Shown here piece after piece: positions 20,228-28,492 of a DNA stretch of 64,000 bases. The notes below the pieces were generated by a model that made no database searches, had not been told where the DNA came from, and was given only the letters and a program-made list of their open reading frames with translations. Each line of letters starts with the position of its first letter. Position 1 is the stretch's first letter. Position numbers and translations under genes: made by a program. The stretch is from Desulfuromonadales bacterium (GTDB taxonomy: Bacteria > Desulfobacterota > Desulfuromonadia > Desulfuromonadales > BM103), in assembly GCA_030145205.1 (NCBI GenBank), contig JAQYVZ010000014.1, forward strand, positions 1 through 64,000, written 5' to 3'.

Positions 20228-22384
20228 CTATGACTCCATTCGTTGTTGCAGTTTTTCAAGTCTGGCCTTGAGATCTGCATTCTTGCTTGGAGTAAACGTG
20301 TGGAGTGCCGGGAGAAGCAGGTCTGGATCGTAACGGTTTAACACCCTGAAAATTTCCTCTTTTAATTGCTCATGCTGCTTCTGCTGCAGGATGTTTCTCG
20401 ATCCCAGGATTTCGAAGAAAATCGGCAATGATGATTTTGGGAAAGTTTCTGAAAGTGTCTTGATAAGCGCCTTTTTCTGGTCGAGACGGTAATTCAACGC
20501 TGACTTCTGTCGTAGCAAGTTGACCAACCGGTTGAACACTTCCGGGTGTTTGGCCATGGACGCCAAAGGGATCGCCGTGTCGACCGTTTTCAAATCCTTA
20601 TGATCCAACATTTGGAGGAGATTTTCGATTGAGTCCTTGCAGCCGTAATGGAGACAGGCCTTGATTGCTTCTGTCCGGACTTTAGGGTGTGAGTGCATCG
20701 TCAAAGGTTTGATGTGTGGCATCGCCTCGCGATCCTGAAGATTCCGAAGAATATGAATAATATTTCTGATGAAATACCATCGCGGATCACCCAGATGTTT
20801 CGACGCAGTGGCAATGACGACCTTTGAATCAAGTAGCTGTAGAAGCTTGAGGTAGAAATACCTGTTTGACCGGTTTACATCTGTAGCCAACACTTCGAGT
20901 AGTGGCGCAATAAACGGAGAGCCGACGGTTATCACAAGAGCTTCAATCTCTTTGAACTTACTTTTTCCATAAATTTCAACGCCTGACAGCACACGTTGTG
21001 TACATTCTTCTGAAGCAATCAAATGTTTAAATCGCTGGAAGTTTTCTGCCTGGGTGTTTTGGCGATCAAGAAGTTCATAGAGATCGTTGAGCGCGCCAAA
21101 AGCACCTTCATTGAGGTAGACGTAGACGATATTGACCAGGTTCTCACCGAGTCCCTTCAGATAGTTTTCATCAGGAGACTCATTGAGAATCTTTATAATG
21201 ATGTCAGCCGCGTGTTTTTCTTGCTGGGTGTCCTCAAGGGAGGTTTTCAACGTCAGCAGGTTGTCGCTTACCTGCTTCGAAATATTGTCATGTTGGATGA
21301 TGTTGAGGAGTGTGTGACGGTATTTTTCAGGGACGTATTTTTCAAAGTCATCTTTTTTGAACAGCTTCTCCAGATCGGATTTTCTTTCTGCAAGTTTTTG
21401 GTCAATCTTTCCAAGATGCTCAATGTGGAGGTTTTTGTCCTGTGCGATTTTTCCAAGAATTCGCATGATGACCGGGGGTGCAAAGTTACTCTCTTTCGCG
21501 GAATGTTCGAGCAAATCGACAATGATTTCGTCAGTCAAGCCAGAAAAGAATTCTTCTGAAAAGGCGGGTTTCATGTTGAGACTGAAAATATGACTAAACA
21601 GGCGCTCTCTGATTTCGGGTGAAATGCGATTGATGAATTCTGTCAGTTTCGCCAATGCCCGATTGCGATAGTGGTTGATTTTTTCAAATTGCAACGATGC
21701 CAGGAAGCTGCTCAACCCCTTGCTGAACTTCTGCTGGTTGGCCAGGGACATCTTGGTCAGGATCTTGTTTGTGAGTTCAGCCAGGCTGTCCGGGCTGGTA
21801 TTCTCATCATTTGCCCCTGCTGCATTCACACTCGCTGTGAGTTCGCGATATATCGCAAACGCAAACCGGTCCCACAGCGTTGATTTCTCTCGCAAAAGCT
21901 GGTTGCGATCTACTGCGTCGATATCATTGACATAGGCAATATCACTTTCCGACATTTCACGTACGGCGATCATTGAGATCTCGCGCATGTTCAGAGAGGA
22001 GACAATCCCCCCTTCTTCCCAGGTTTCAGCCGGAGGACGTCCGGTTAATGTCAGGAATGTTTGGATATCTTTAGTCGACAGATCCCGGTTGAAGGTTATT
22101 GTGCTGATCCCATGTTGGAAAAGTTGATAGGCGAACGTTGTGAATGCTTTGTTGGACTGCTCAATAAACTCTTCGTCGTAGATGAATGCGTGGCGACCGA
22201 CAGTGAGAGGCAACGTTTCATGATACAGAAAATAGGATTCGAAGAAACCTTGTAACCTCGATGTCGCAAGGTCTATCTGCTTGTTTGCGGCACCATAAAG
22301 TTTCAAATGTTTCGAGATCAACAAACATGTGTTGAGAATGTTTTTGACCAGTGCAATTTCTTTATTTTTATCACCCAGAAGCAT
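20228..22384 (-). CDS. large HEAT-repeat protein of unknown function, partner of the HD-GYP protein
   Basis: The 718-residue product has no signal peptide and no enzyme motif I can see. Residues 12-115 look like the N-terminal domain of the HD-GYP protein encoded next: LKLYGAANKQ here against SLYSPGHQRV there, and HGISTITFNRDLSTKDIQTF against NVGFIRFSEGFTVNELQQL. The middle is long and helical. Residues 480-680 are HEAT-like, for example HPKVRTEAIKACLHYG. It is probably a scaffold that binds partners in c-di-GMP signalling. The start ATG has GAGGT 5 bases upstream. The gene is AT-rich. I know similar arrangements in Geobacter relatives, but not a defined function. Confidence 0.75.
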   Translation of the reverse strand: MLLGDKNKEIALVKNILNTCLLISKHLKLYGAANKQIDLATSRLQGFFESYFLYHETLPLTVGRHAFIYDEEFIEQSNKAFTTFAYQLFQHGISTITFNRDLSTKDIQTFLTLTGRPPAETWEEGGIVSSLNMREISMIAVREMSESDIAYVNDIDAVDRNQLLREKSTLWDRFAFAIYRELTASVNAAGANDENTSPDSLAELTNKILTKMSLANQQKFSKGLSSFLASLQFEKINHYRNRALAKLTEFINRISPEIRERLFSHIFSLNMKPAFSEEFFSGLTDEIIVDLLEHSAKESNFAPPVIMRILGKIAQDKNLHIEHLGKIDQKLAERKSDLEKLFKKDDFEKYVPEKYRHTLLNIIQHDNISKQVSDNLLTLKTSLEDTQQEKHAADIIIKILNESPDENYLKGLGENLVNIVYVYLNEGAFGALNDLYELLDRQNTQAENFQRFKHLIASEECTQRVLSGVEIYGKSKFKEIEALVITVGSPFIAPLLEVLATDVNRSNRYFYLKLLQLLDSKVVIATASKHLGDPRWYFIRNIIHILRNLQDREAMPHIKPLTMHSHPKVRTEAIKACLHYGCKDSIENLLQMLDHKDLKTVDTAIPLASMAKHPEVFNRLVNLLRQKSALNYRLDQKKALIKTLSETFPKSSLPIFFEILGSRNILQQKQHEQLKEEIFRVLNRYDPDLLLPALHTFTPSKNADLKARLEKLQQRMES

Positions 22385-22448
22385 GCCGACCTCAAGTAAA
22401 CGATTTGAACAAAGAACCAGATTCTCAACCAGAAACCTACAGAGCTGG

Positions 22449-23363
22449 TTACTCCTTAACTTTCAATAGCCGGATGCTCACTCTGCTTCGGTTGCCCCCG
22501 TCCTTCTGACACTCGGACAGGTATTTGTGACAATGTTCAATCACATTGGTGTAATTGTCGTCATTTCTCAGACAGTGCCCCCCGGCTGAAAAGGTCCCTG
22601 AAATTGTTGCGCCTCCAAGAGGGAAGCTGCTTTTTGCAAAGAGAAGCCGCATTTTTTCACAGGTCGAATCCAGCAGATTGTCGGTTACGTTTCTAAAGAT
22701 ACCGAGGAAGCACCCTTCGTCAATGCGGGCAATCAGGTCAAGTGGGCGGGAATTGTGAGCCAAGGTTTGGCTGGCAATAGTTTGAAATTGGTCAAACGCC
22801 TTTCGCCCATGCGCTTTAATAAACAGGTCGATGTTGTCAATTTTGAAAATAGCGACCCCGACCTTTAGTGGGTATCTCTGCATTTCTTTCAATGACTGCT
22901 CAATCTGCTCACGCGCATATTTCGCATTCGCCAATCGGGTCAAAGGATCGACTAAGGCCAACTCTTCAAGCTCGGCAAGCCTTTCTGCAATGGCGCCCGT
23001 TGGCGTGTTGTCCTTGAAAAGTTCAGAAGCTCCATGGACGCGTCCTGTAGAATCGCATAAGGGAGAGACGCGGACGTTGATTGGTACGCGAAAACCATCT
23101 TTATGCTTCAAGAAGATCTCGTCTTCATGTTTGCACCGATGTGAGATGGCCCAGGTGAGAGGACAACCGTCACTGCACAGGTCATTGCCCTCCTTGTCCA
23201 CGTGTTTAAGCGGGCCGTCATAGCAATAGGTGCCAACCAGTTCTTCAGCTGTGTATCCTGTGATTTCCTCGGCAGCATTATTCCAATAAGTAATTTTGCG
23301 CTCACAGGTCACTGTATAGAGGCCGTCAAACAAACTGTCCAGTACTTGTTTTTGATCACTCAT
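22449..23363 (-). CDS. PAS protein with a degenerate GGDEF domain
   Basis: The 304-residue product has a PAS domain (residues 5-115: ITYWNNAAEEITGYTAEELVG, then a Cys-rich loop) followed by a GGDEF-fold domain from about 130. The entry motif DPLTRLANAKYAREQ is clear. The active site is not: where active enzymes have R-x-GGDEF, this reads RIDEGCF. The upstream metal-binding aspartate region is also altered (IFKIDNIDLFIKAHG). It is probably catalytically dead and acts as a receptor or regulatory partner. It is followed by the HEAT and HD-GYP genes on the same strand, 64 bases away. Confidence 0.85.
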   Translation of the reverse strand: MSDQKQVLDSLFDGLYTVTCERKITYWNNAAEEITGYTAEELVGTYCYDGPLKHVDKEGNDLCSDGCPLTWAISHRCKHEDEIFLKHKDGFRVPINVRVSPLCDSTGRVHGASELFKDNTPTGAIAERLAELEELALVDPLTRLANAKYAREQIEQSLKEMQRYPLKVGVAIFKIDNIDLFIKAHGRKAFDQFQTIASQTLAHNSRPLDLIARIDEGCFLGIFRNVTDNLLDSTCEKMRLLFAKSSFPLGGATISGTFSAGGHCLRNDDNYTNVIEHCHKYLSECQKDGGNRSRVSIRLLKVKE

Positions 23364-23425
23364 CCCATCCTCTTTTCATCAAAAATTCTTTTCAATGCAT
23401 CATGGATGACCACTTTATAAAAGCC

Positions 23426-23449
23426 TTTGTAGTAAACTCACACTACAAA
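23426..23449. promoter_or_regulatory. inverted repeat, likely operator for the PAS-GGDEF gene
   Basis: TTTGTAGT and ACTACAAA form a perfect 8-bp inverted repeat around an 8-base spacer. It lies 6 bases upstream of a possible -10 (TATAAA on the minus strand, 23414-23419), so a bound regulator would cover the -35 region. Confidence 0.45.
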
Positions 23450-23661
23450 ATACCAAACCGTCGTTGAGATGATTTTGCTGAGATAAAACTCGCGGCCCTA
23501 GGCTTTGCTGGGATTTAACTACGATGTGAAAATTAACGCTCAAAAGATTGATTTTGGCAATAATTTCATAAGAGATATCCCGAACGGTACATTATACCAA
23601 GGGGGTCTCACGAAATTCTCACAATCGTTCTCGTAGGGTTTCAGCGTTTTAAGGGAAGGCT

Positions 23662-24042
23662 CTATGGGACTTCTTTTTCCTGAAGCGAATTAAAGATCAT
23701 GTCTAGCACGACCTTCTGGCGGGCCTCATGCTTGTTGAGTACAGCCAGGCAGCTGCCCATCGGGAACTGCTGGTGTAGAACATCGGCGTGGTGGCCCGAG
23801 AGGATAATGATCCGGTTTTTGTTCAGGCCATGGCCGATGGCGTAAGTGAGTAGTTTTTTGCCGTCCATGTCGGGCATTTCAAGATCGAGCAGCAACAGCT
23901 CAGGTTTGGTCGCGATCGCTTTTAACCCGAGCAGAGCGTTGTCGCATGTTTCGACCTGGAGTGCCGGAAAATGCTCTTCGACGTACTTCCTGATAAATTT
24001 CAGGTAGCCTTTGTCGTCATCGATAATGAGCACTCGGTTCAT
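23662..24042 (-). CDS. single-domain response regulator receiver
   Basis: The 126-residue product is a receiver domain alone. The acidic pocket is DDD at residues 8-10, the phosphoacceptor is Asp53 (LLLLDLEMPDMDG), with Ser82 (ILSG) and Lys104 (LNKHE). It has no output domain, so it would act through protein contacts, like CheY. A strong AGGAG site lies 6 bases before the ATG. Its start overlaps the stop of the methyltransferase gene by 4 bases (ATGA). No kinase is adjacent. Confidence 0.9.
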   Translation of the reverse strand: MNRVLIIDDDKGYLKFIRKYVEEHFPALQVETCDNALLGLKAIATKPELLLLDLEMPDMDGKKLLTYAIGHGLNKNRIIILSGHHADVLHQQFPMGSCLAVLNKHEARQKVVLDMIFNSLQEKEVP

Positions 24043-24722
24043 GCGCTGCTCCTGTCTGCTTCCGATTGTTGTGGTTCCGCGAGCAACAGTCGGTTCATCG
24101 GCGTGATCTCGGCCGGGATCTGCTGCGTATAAACTTGGTACCCCTGTCTCTGCAGCGTAAAGACTCGGGTCACATCAACTGCCAGCACCCCATTCATCCA
24201 TCCGCCCAGGCTTCCCTGGTCGGCAGTTTTCAGGTCATGGCAGCAAGGTAGTACCGCCACACGCGCCCCAACCGCCACGGCTTGTTGCAGCACCAGGTCG
24301 GTCAACTCGCCACAGGCGTGGGAGGCGACGATCAGGTCAGTCGGCTGGAGGGCGATTTCGTGCAGTTCGGTTTGCTTAAATTCTACCCGATTACTGAGAC
24401 GGGGCCAGTCATTTTCCAGGCTTTCTGCAAGTTTGGCGGCGCTGGGCGGGAGGCTGCGATCAACGGCGAGCGCATGCGGCGAGCTGTTGTCGAGCAGCAG
24501 CAGGCTGTAGGCGAGCAGGCCATGGCCGCACGCCATGTCAACAATCCGTCCGCTTCGGAAGCGGCGCCGTACCCGGCGCGCGACCTCCCAGTTCTCGTAA
24601 AGCTCCTTACGCGGCAGACAGCCGGCCCGGCAGACGGCCCGTGCCAGTTTGTCGAACAGGGAATCGCTGGGAAACAGAGGAATGTGCCTGGTCGTCAGGC
24701 GGCTTCTGGAAGAATGGCGCAT
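24039..24722 (-). CDS. SAM-dependent methyltransferase-like protein
   Basis: The 227-residue product carries a class I methyltransferase motif I, IVDMACGHGLLAYSLLLLD, and later VASHACGELTD and VLPCCHD. The CGxG, ACG and PCCH pattern resembles a family of methyltransferases with unknown, possibly RNA, substrates. Start choice is uncertain: I use ATG 24722, though a GTG at 24752 extends it by 10 residues; neither has a clear ribosome-binding site. It is translationally coupled to the receiver gene that follows. It is much more GC-rich than the signalling genes on either side. Confidence 0.7.
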   Translation of the reverse strand: MRHSSRSRLTTRHIPLFPSDSLFDKLARAVCRAGCLPRKELYENWEVARRVRRRFRSGRIVDMACGHGLLAYSLLLLDNSSPHALAVDRSLPPSAAKLAESLENDWPRLSNRVEFKQTELHEIALQPTDLIVASHACGELTDLVLQQAVAVGARVAVLPCCHDLKTADQGSLGGWMNGVLAVDVTRVFTLQRQGYQVYTQQIPAEITPMNRLLLAEPQQSEADRSSA

Positions 24723-24828
24723 CGTTAACACAGTTCGTCTAGCAAAACACACAAATCAACAACCAGCCAGAACCGATAGCAGGTCGCTGCTCTTCATGTC
24801 AAGCGCCAAGATGCTAACCTCAAAGCTG

Positions 24829-25290
24829 TCATGCGTTAGGCGGATCGCCGTATTGAACATGGTAGCCTGCCACGCGCCACTCATCATCCTGCCCAAGCTT
24901 GAGAGTGATGGTCTCAACCGCAAGCGGCCTGTCGCGGAATTGAGACAGGAACGTCAGGACGACATACTCGCCCAGCGGCACATCCGGATCGTTCCGGGTA
25001 TAGCCGATGTCTCGCTGTTCTCTCCCGATGATCGGACCGAGCATGTCACGGATGTCGGCAATCTGCTCATGCCATGCATCCAGCGACAGGATGTTCTTCA
25101 GCGTGGCTGAAGAGGCTTCCCAGCTTTGGACGTACTCTTCGGTGTCGACCAGGAACAGGAATTGCGTGGCGGCTGCCAGGGCATTTTCGGCGACCTGCTG
25201 GCTCGGAGCCTTGTTGATCGCCGGCACGATAATCAACAACAGGCTGGTGGCGATCAGCAGCAGGTGGATGCGGATATTTTTAAAAATCAT
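24829..25290 (-). CDS. DUF4019 secreted/membrane-anchored protein
   Basis: The 153-residue product has an N-terminal signal or anchor helix (residues 8-25), then a domain of the DUF4019 type. Features are FLFLVDTEEYVQSWEASSATLKNIL, a central RDIGYTRNDPDVPLGEYVVLTF, and WRVAGYHVQ near the end. The function is unknown; it should act outside the cytoplasmic membrane. The ATG has a strong GGGAGG site, and a promoter is visible upstream. A second DUF4019 gene is present at 44796-45224. Confidence 0.78.
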   Translation of the reverse strand: MIFKNIRIHLLLIATSLLLIIVPAINKAPSQQVAENALAAATQFLFLVDTEEYVQSWEASSATLKNILSLDAWHEQIADIRDMLGPIIGREQRDIGYTRNDPDVPLGEYVVLTFLSQFRDRPLAVETITLKLGQDDEWRVAGYHVQYGDPPNA

Positions 25291-25334
25291 GGTGTCCTCC
25301 CTTCTGTCAGGGAAGGAACGTGCGTCTTGTTTCT

Positions 25335-25363
25335 ATTTTAATCCTAAATGGTGCTGGCGGCAA
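25335..25363 (-). promoter_or_regulatory. promoter for the first DUF4019 gene
   Basis: TTGCCG (25358-25363) and TAAAAT (25335-25340) on the minus strand are 17 bases apart. The leader would be about 40 bases. Confidence 0.45.
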
Positions 25364-25575
25364 CTCGGAGGGGTTTGAAATACATGCTTTGGCGAAAAAA
25401 AACTGAAAATTGATTTTGCGAAAATCGGAAAGAAACCTCGGAAATGAGTGTCTCAACAAGGCGGCATGATCAAATGAAGCGACAACTATCTTGACACCTG
25501 CCGAGAATCACTTTTGGAACGACATATCAGACACTATTTATGGATGTAAGTGAAGTGTCTTATATTGCGTAGTCT

Positions 25576-25818
25576 CTAGGATATCTTGTATATAACAACA
25601 GTCAAAGACGCTAGAAATATCCAATGCAGGCAACCAATCCTAGACCTCTTTCTTTTTGGCATTCGCATATAATACAAGAGGGCGAAAGGTGGACAACACA
25701 AGAACAGAAGTGCCTCAAAGCCTTTTGTCCTGGAATCGTCCCTTGCCTTGATCGCCATCTTGACATGGGTGAAAACCATAATCACCACAGCTATTAAAGT
25801 AATTGGATCTTCTACCAT
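25576..25818 (-). CDS. small putative membrane protein
   Basis: The 80-residue product has two to three hydrophobic segments (LIAVVIMVFTHVKMAI, LLFLCCPPFALLYYM, WIFLASLTVVIY) separated by positively charged loops (KARDDSRTK, KRKRSR). That layout fits a small inner-membrane protein. I do not recognise a family. I use ATG 25818; a TTG ten codons upstream is possible. No strong ribosome-binding site is seen and the region is AT-rich, so the gene is only moderately supported. Confidence 0.4.
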   Translation of the reverse strand: MVEDPITLIAVVIMVFTHVKMAIKARDDSRTKGFEALLFLCCPPFALLYYMRMPKRKRSRIGCLHWIFLASLTVVIYKIS

Positions 25819-26138
25819 ATGAAGGCACTCTGAAAAAAGGAATGGCAAAGAATGAGCTTCTAGACTATATCAAAAAAGGGTGATTACGCTCTCATAACCC
25901 GATTTTTAGGAAACAGGCCTTGATTGCCACAACTTAGCCAACACTCAACATATTCAACACATTTTGTAATTAAGCTCCTCGACCTGTTTTTGACCCAGAA
26001 AGAGTTGAATAGCCTCTACAATGTAAGAAAGCCCCCGATCCGAAGATTGAGGGCTTCCGTGTTTTATAAGTCGTGACCTCTGAGTATTAGCATACTCTGG
26101 TATCGGTGTGTGCTTCGATACGCTGATACTTTTCAGCA
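25819..26138. other. AT-rich intergenic stretch
   Basis: About 320 bases without a convincing gene. It contains the terminator of the M23 gene at 26029-26056. An open frame of 61 codons runs through that terminator and is not credible. Confidence 0.6.
26029..26056 (-). terminator. UUCG-loop terminator after the M23 gene
   Basis: On the minus strand a 12-bp imperfect stem, AAGCCCTCAATC with GATCGGGGGCTT, closes on a TTCG loop. It is followed by TCTTACATT, a weak T tract. Confidence 0.6.
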
Positions 26139-27410
26139 TTAGTCTTTTGGTAGAAAACGGTCAATATTCGTTTTGACCCAAACATCATCAAACCATTCGA
26201 TTGGATTCACAGGAATGCCATTAATTCTGATTTCGAAATGCAGGTGATCACCAAAAGCCAGACCCGTTTCACCGGAGACCGCTATGGGGGCCCCTTTTTT
26301 CACCATATCACCCTCTTGAACATCGATCTGGTTTAGGTGTCCATACAGGGAGTGGATGCCGTAACCATGGTCCAGTATGACAACGTTACCGTAAATGCCA
26401 ATCTCACCAGTAAACACGACCTTGCCGTGATTTGCGGCCAGAATCTCTGTGTTGTTAATACCGGCAATGTCGATCCCGGTATGGACTTGCCGACTAACAA
26501 CTGCTGAACGATACATATACGTTCGATACTCTGCGAAATTTGCTTTCGTTGTTCCCAGATTGCGGAGGAACGCGCCCTCCCAGAGTTTCTGCGTCACAGT
26601 ATTCTGGCATTGCGCCTCAATCACCCGGTAGTTCTCTTTGCGAACGATATCGTTGATTTGGACAAAAGCCTCCAAGGGAGTCTTGCTTGAATCCTCCATC
26701 ATCTTTTCTTGAACGACATTTAGAAAATCGTCTGTCAGTTCAATTACTACCGAAGGGTAGGTGTAAGAAGCCGTCCTCGACCCGGGCCTGATTTTTCTGG
26801 TATTCCCGGCTTTGTCGCGAGCAAAAACTCGTGGTTTGAAGTCATCAGAGTCAACATAGAAAGGGTGAACATAAAAGCTGAGGTATTTGTTTTGATCAAA
26901 TGCAAAGGCTCTGAAGATTAAATCATCAAGGACAATTCCTGTTTCGGCTGGGTGTTCGCCGACTTCGTAGAGAACAACCCCTGCCCCGCCGCGTTTTAAT
27001 GATCGCGTCCCGTCCAAAGTCGCCAGGTTGGGGGCTTGGTCGTCAAATGTCAGCTCTATTTTGTCGTGCACTTTGTTTGCAATAAGGGAGGAGTCAACGA
27101 CATCGACTGCGACCTCGATTTTGAAAGGCTCCGCATTTTGAGCACATTTTTCCGGTTCAATCACAAGGTCAAATGATCGATCAGGAATGTCTACGAAGCA
27201 CTGTTTCTTGTCGACGCAGGAACCGCCTGACAAAGTGTAACAAACTTCTTTGAGTCCGAGGTCATCCGCAATCTTGATTTTCAAAGGAGCATTAATGCTT
27301 TCATTGTCGCCAACGCCCCAGGAAATTTCCGGATCATTTGTGTCAACATAGAAATAAAATGCGACAGAGAGGCATAAAATCAGCAAAAAAAGCACGAGGA
27401 TTTTTTTCAA
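26139..27410 (-). CDS. M23 family metallopeptidase, membrane-anchored
   Basis: The 423-residue product has an N-terminal membrane anchor (residues 3-22) and a long beta-rich part with paired cysteines in the first 100 residues. A C-terminal LytM/M23 domain follows, with zinc ligands in HTGIDIAG (His310, Asp314) and HLHFEI (His389, His391). These enzymes cut peptidoglycan cross-links, or serve as inactive activators; here the ligands are intact. The start is a TTG (27410) with AGGAG 6 bases upstream, which I judge correct since the signal begins right there. It is AT-rich and stands alone. Confidence 0.85.
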   Translation of the reverse strand: MKKILVLFLLILCLSVAFYFYVDTNDPEISWGVGDNESINAPLKIKIADDLGLKEVCYTLSGGSCVDKKQCFVDIPDRSFDLVIEPEKCAQNAEPFKIEVAVDVVDSSLIANKVHDKIELTFDDQAPNLATLDGTRSLKRGGAGVVLYEVGEHPAETGIVLDDLIFRAFAFDQNKYLSFYVHPFYVDSDDFKPRVFARDKAGNTRKIRPGSRTASYTYPSVVIELTDDFLNVVQEKMMEDSSKTPLEAFVQINDIVRKENYRVIEAQCQNTVTQKLWEGAFLRNLGTTKANFAEYRTYMYRSAVVSRQVHTGIDIAGINNTEILAANHGKVVFTGEIGIYGNVVILDHGYGIHSLYGHLNQIDVQEGDMVKKGAPIAVSGETGLAFGDHLHFEIRINGIPVNPIEWFDDVWVKTNIDRFLPKD

Positions 27411-27540
27411 AACAGGCTCCTATCTTTACCCTAGCTGTCAAAATAAAAATGAAATTATATAATTGGAGAGCGTTTCAGGACAACGGTAGGAACGTTAAAA
27501 ACCCAGAGCATGAATCGTAATTTGTGGGCACCCTTAAATA

Positions 27541-27918
27541 TTAGGAAGGTTGTCCAGTTGCTTCGCTCTTTAATAAACATACTATCGGGTACAATTCTTC
27601 TGGTGTAAGACCGATAAATTGCAAGCCGGCACCGGTCGGGTATTCAGGCTTAACCGGGTTGTCATCATGATTAATCCACGCAACACGTGCATCGCAAGAG
27701 AGTGTTTTTTCCTCTTGTCCCGGAATAAAAAATTGTAGTTTTACATTGTCACCAACATCGAATGGACATGTTGTCGTGAGAAAAACCCCCCCAGCACTTA
27801 AATCTACGCTATCACCTGTAAGTAACTTAGTTTGGTGGACACCGTAGGAAACTCTTATCACCACTTTAACCCGAACACTGGACCGTTTTTCATTTGTCCC
27901 CTTATCAAGCGGTTGCAT
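27541..27918 (-). CDS. PilZ domain protein
   Basis: The 125-residue product is a single PilZ domain. The c-di-GMP motifs are visible as KRSSVRVKVVIRV (RxxxR-like) near residue 12 and DLSAGG near residue 40, followed by VKLQFFIPG and GAGLQFIGL. It should be a cytoplasmic c-di-GMP effector. I choose ATG 27918, with GAGG 9 bases upstream; a GTG at 27933 is the alternative. It lies some 7 kb from the HD-GYP gene, with which it could share a signalling pathway. Confidence 0.85.
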   Translation of the reverse strand: MQPLDKGTNEKRSSVRVKVVIRVSYGVHQTKLLTGDSVDLSAGGVFLTTTCPFDVGDNVKLQFFIPGQEEKTLSCDARVAWINHDDNPVKPEYPTGAGLQFIGLTPEELYPIVCLLKSEATGQPS

Positions 27919-28275
27919 TGTAGGGTTCCTCACATTTGGAAAGAATGTATTCCATCAAACAAATGCCTGCTATTACATCCAATAAAACTTGCCAAAACTG
28001 AACAAGCCACGCACAGTCGGGTAGATTGCTTGCGGCCATCATTCATCCTCCCTCTATACTCCAGAGGCCTGTATACATAAGGTAGCATCGATCATTATAC
28101 CTAGTTCGGGGTCGAGGTCAAAGTGTAGTGCCTTTTGTTTATCCTTCTGCATTGATTGGAGAGTGTTGGTTTATGATAAATGCGAGATTATTATAGACCC
28201 TGCAATCTAGGAACGACAAAAGTATCCTGCCAGTGGTGACAAATAAGAATGGTCCCTTCAGAGCTGTGAGCCAGG
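27919..28275. other. AT-rich intergenic stretch
   Basis: About 357 bases between the PilZ gene and the CxxCH gene. I see no open frame with a ribosome-binding site, no clear terminator and no RNA gene. Confidence 0.5.
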
Positions 28276-28452
28276 CTATTCTTTCATCAATGAGAGGTCC
28301 CGTCCACCCAGAGGACTGTTCTTGTGAAAGTTTTCGGCGTTTTTGAAGGCCCAGTTATTATCCCGTTCTGCATGACATGAAAGGCATGCAAATTCCACTG
28401 AAATGAAATTCCTGGTAAACGTGGAACGTCTACCTTTCTCTTCAATGGGCAT
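28276..28452 (-). CDS. 58-residue monohaem c-type cytochrome-like protein or fragment
   Basis: I found this by reading the minus strand. ATG 28452 is preceded by GGAG at 5 bases and the frame closes with TAG at 28276. The product contains one haem c motif, CLSCH, at residues 23-27, within FISVEFACLSCHAERDNN, and then a polar tail with further histidines. It has no signal peptide, which a working c-type cytochrome needs for haem attachment in the periplasm. It may be the C-terminal remnant of a larger cytochrome, or a genuine small protein. It lies 40 bases after the QueG-like gene. Confidence 0.5.
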   Translation of the reverse strand: MPIEEKGRRSTFTRNFISVEFACLSCHAERDNNWAFKNAENFHKNSPLGGRDLSLMKE

Positions 28453-28492
28453 GGTGGCTCTCCTTTGGTGCGACAGGTCTCTTTAGGGAAAA

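Noticed and set aside
25954-26139. 61-codon open frame on the minus strand
   Set aside because: It runs through the UUCG-loop terminator of the M23 gene and has no ribosome-binding site.
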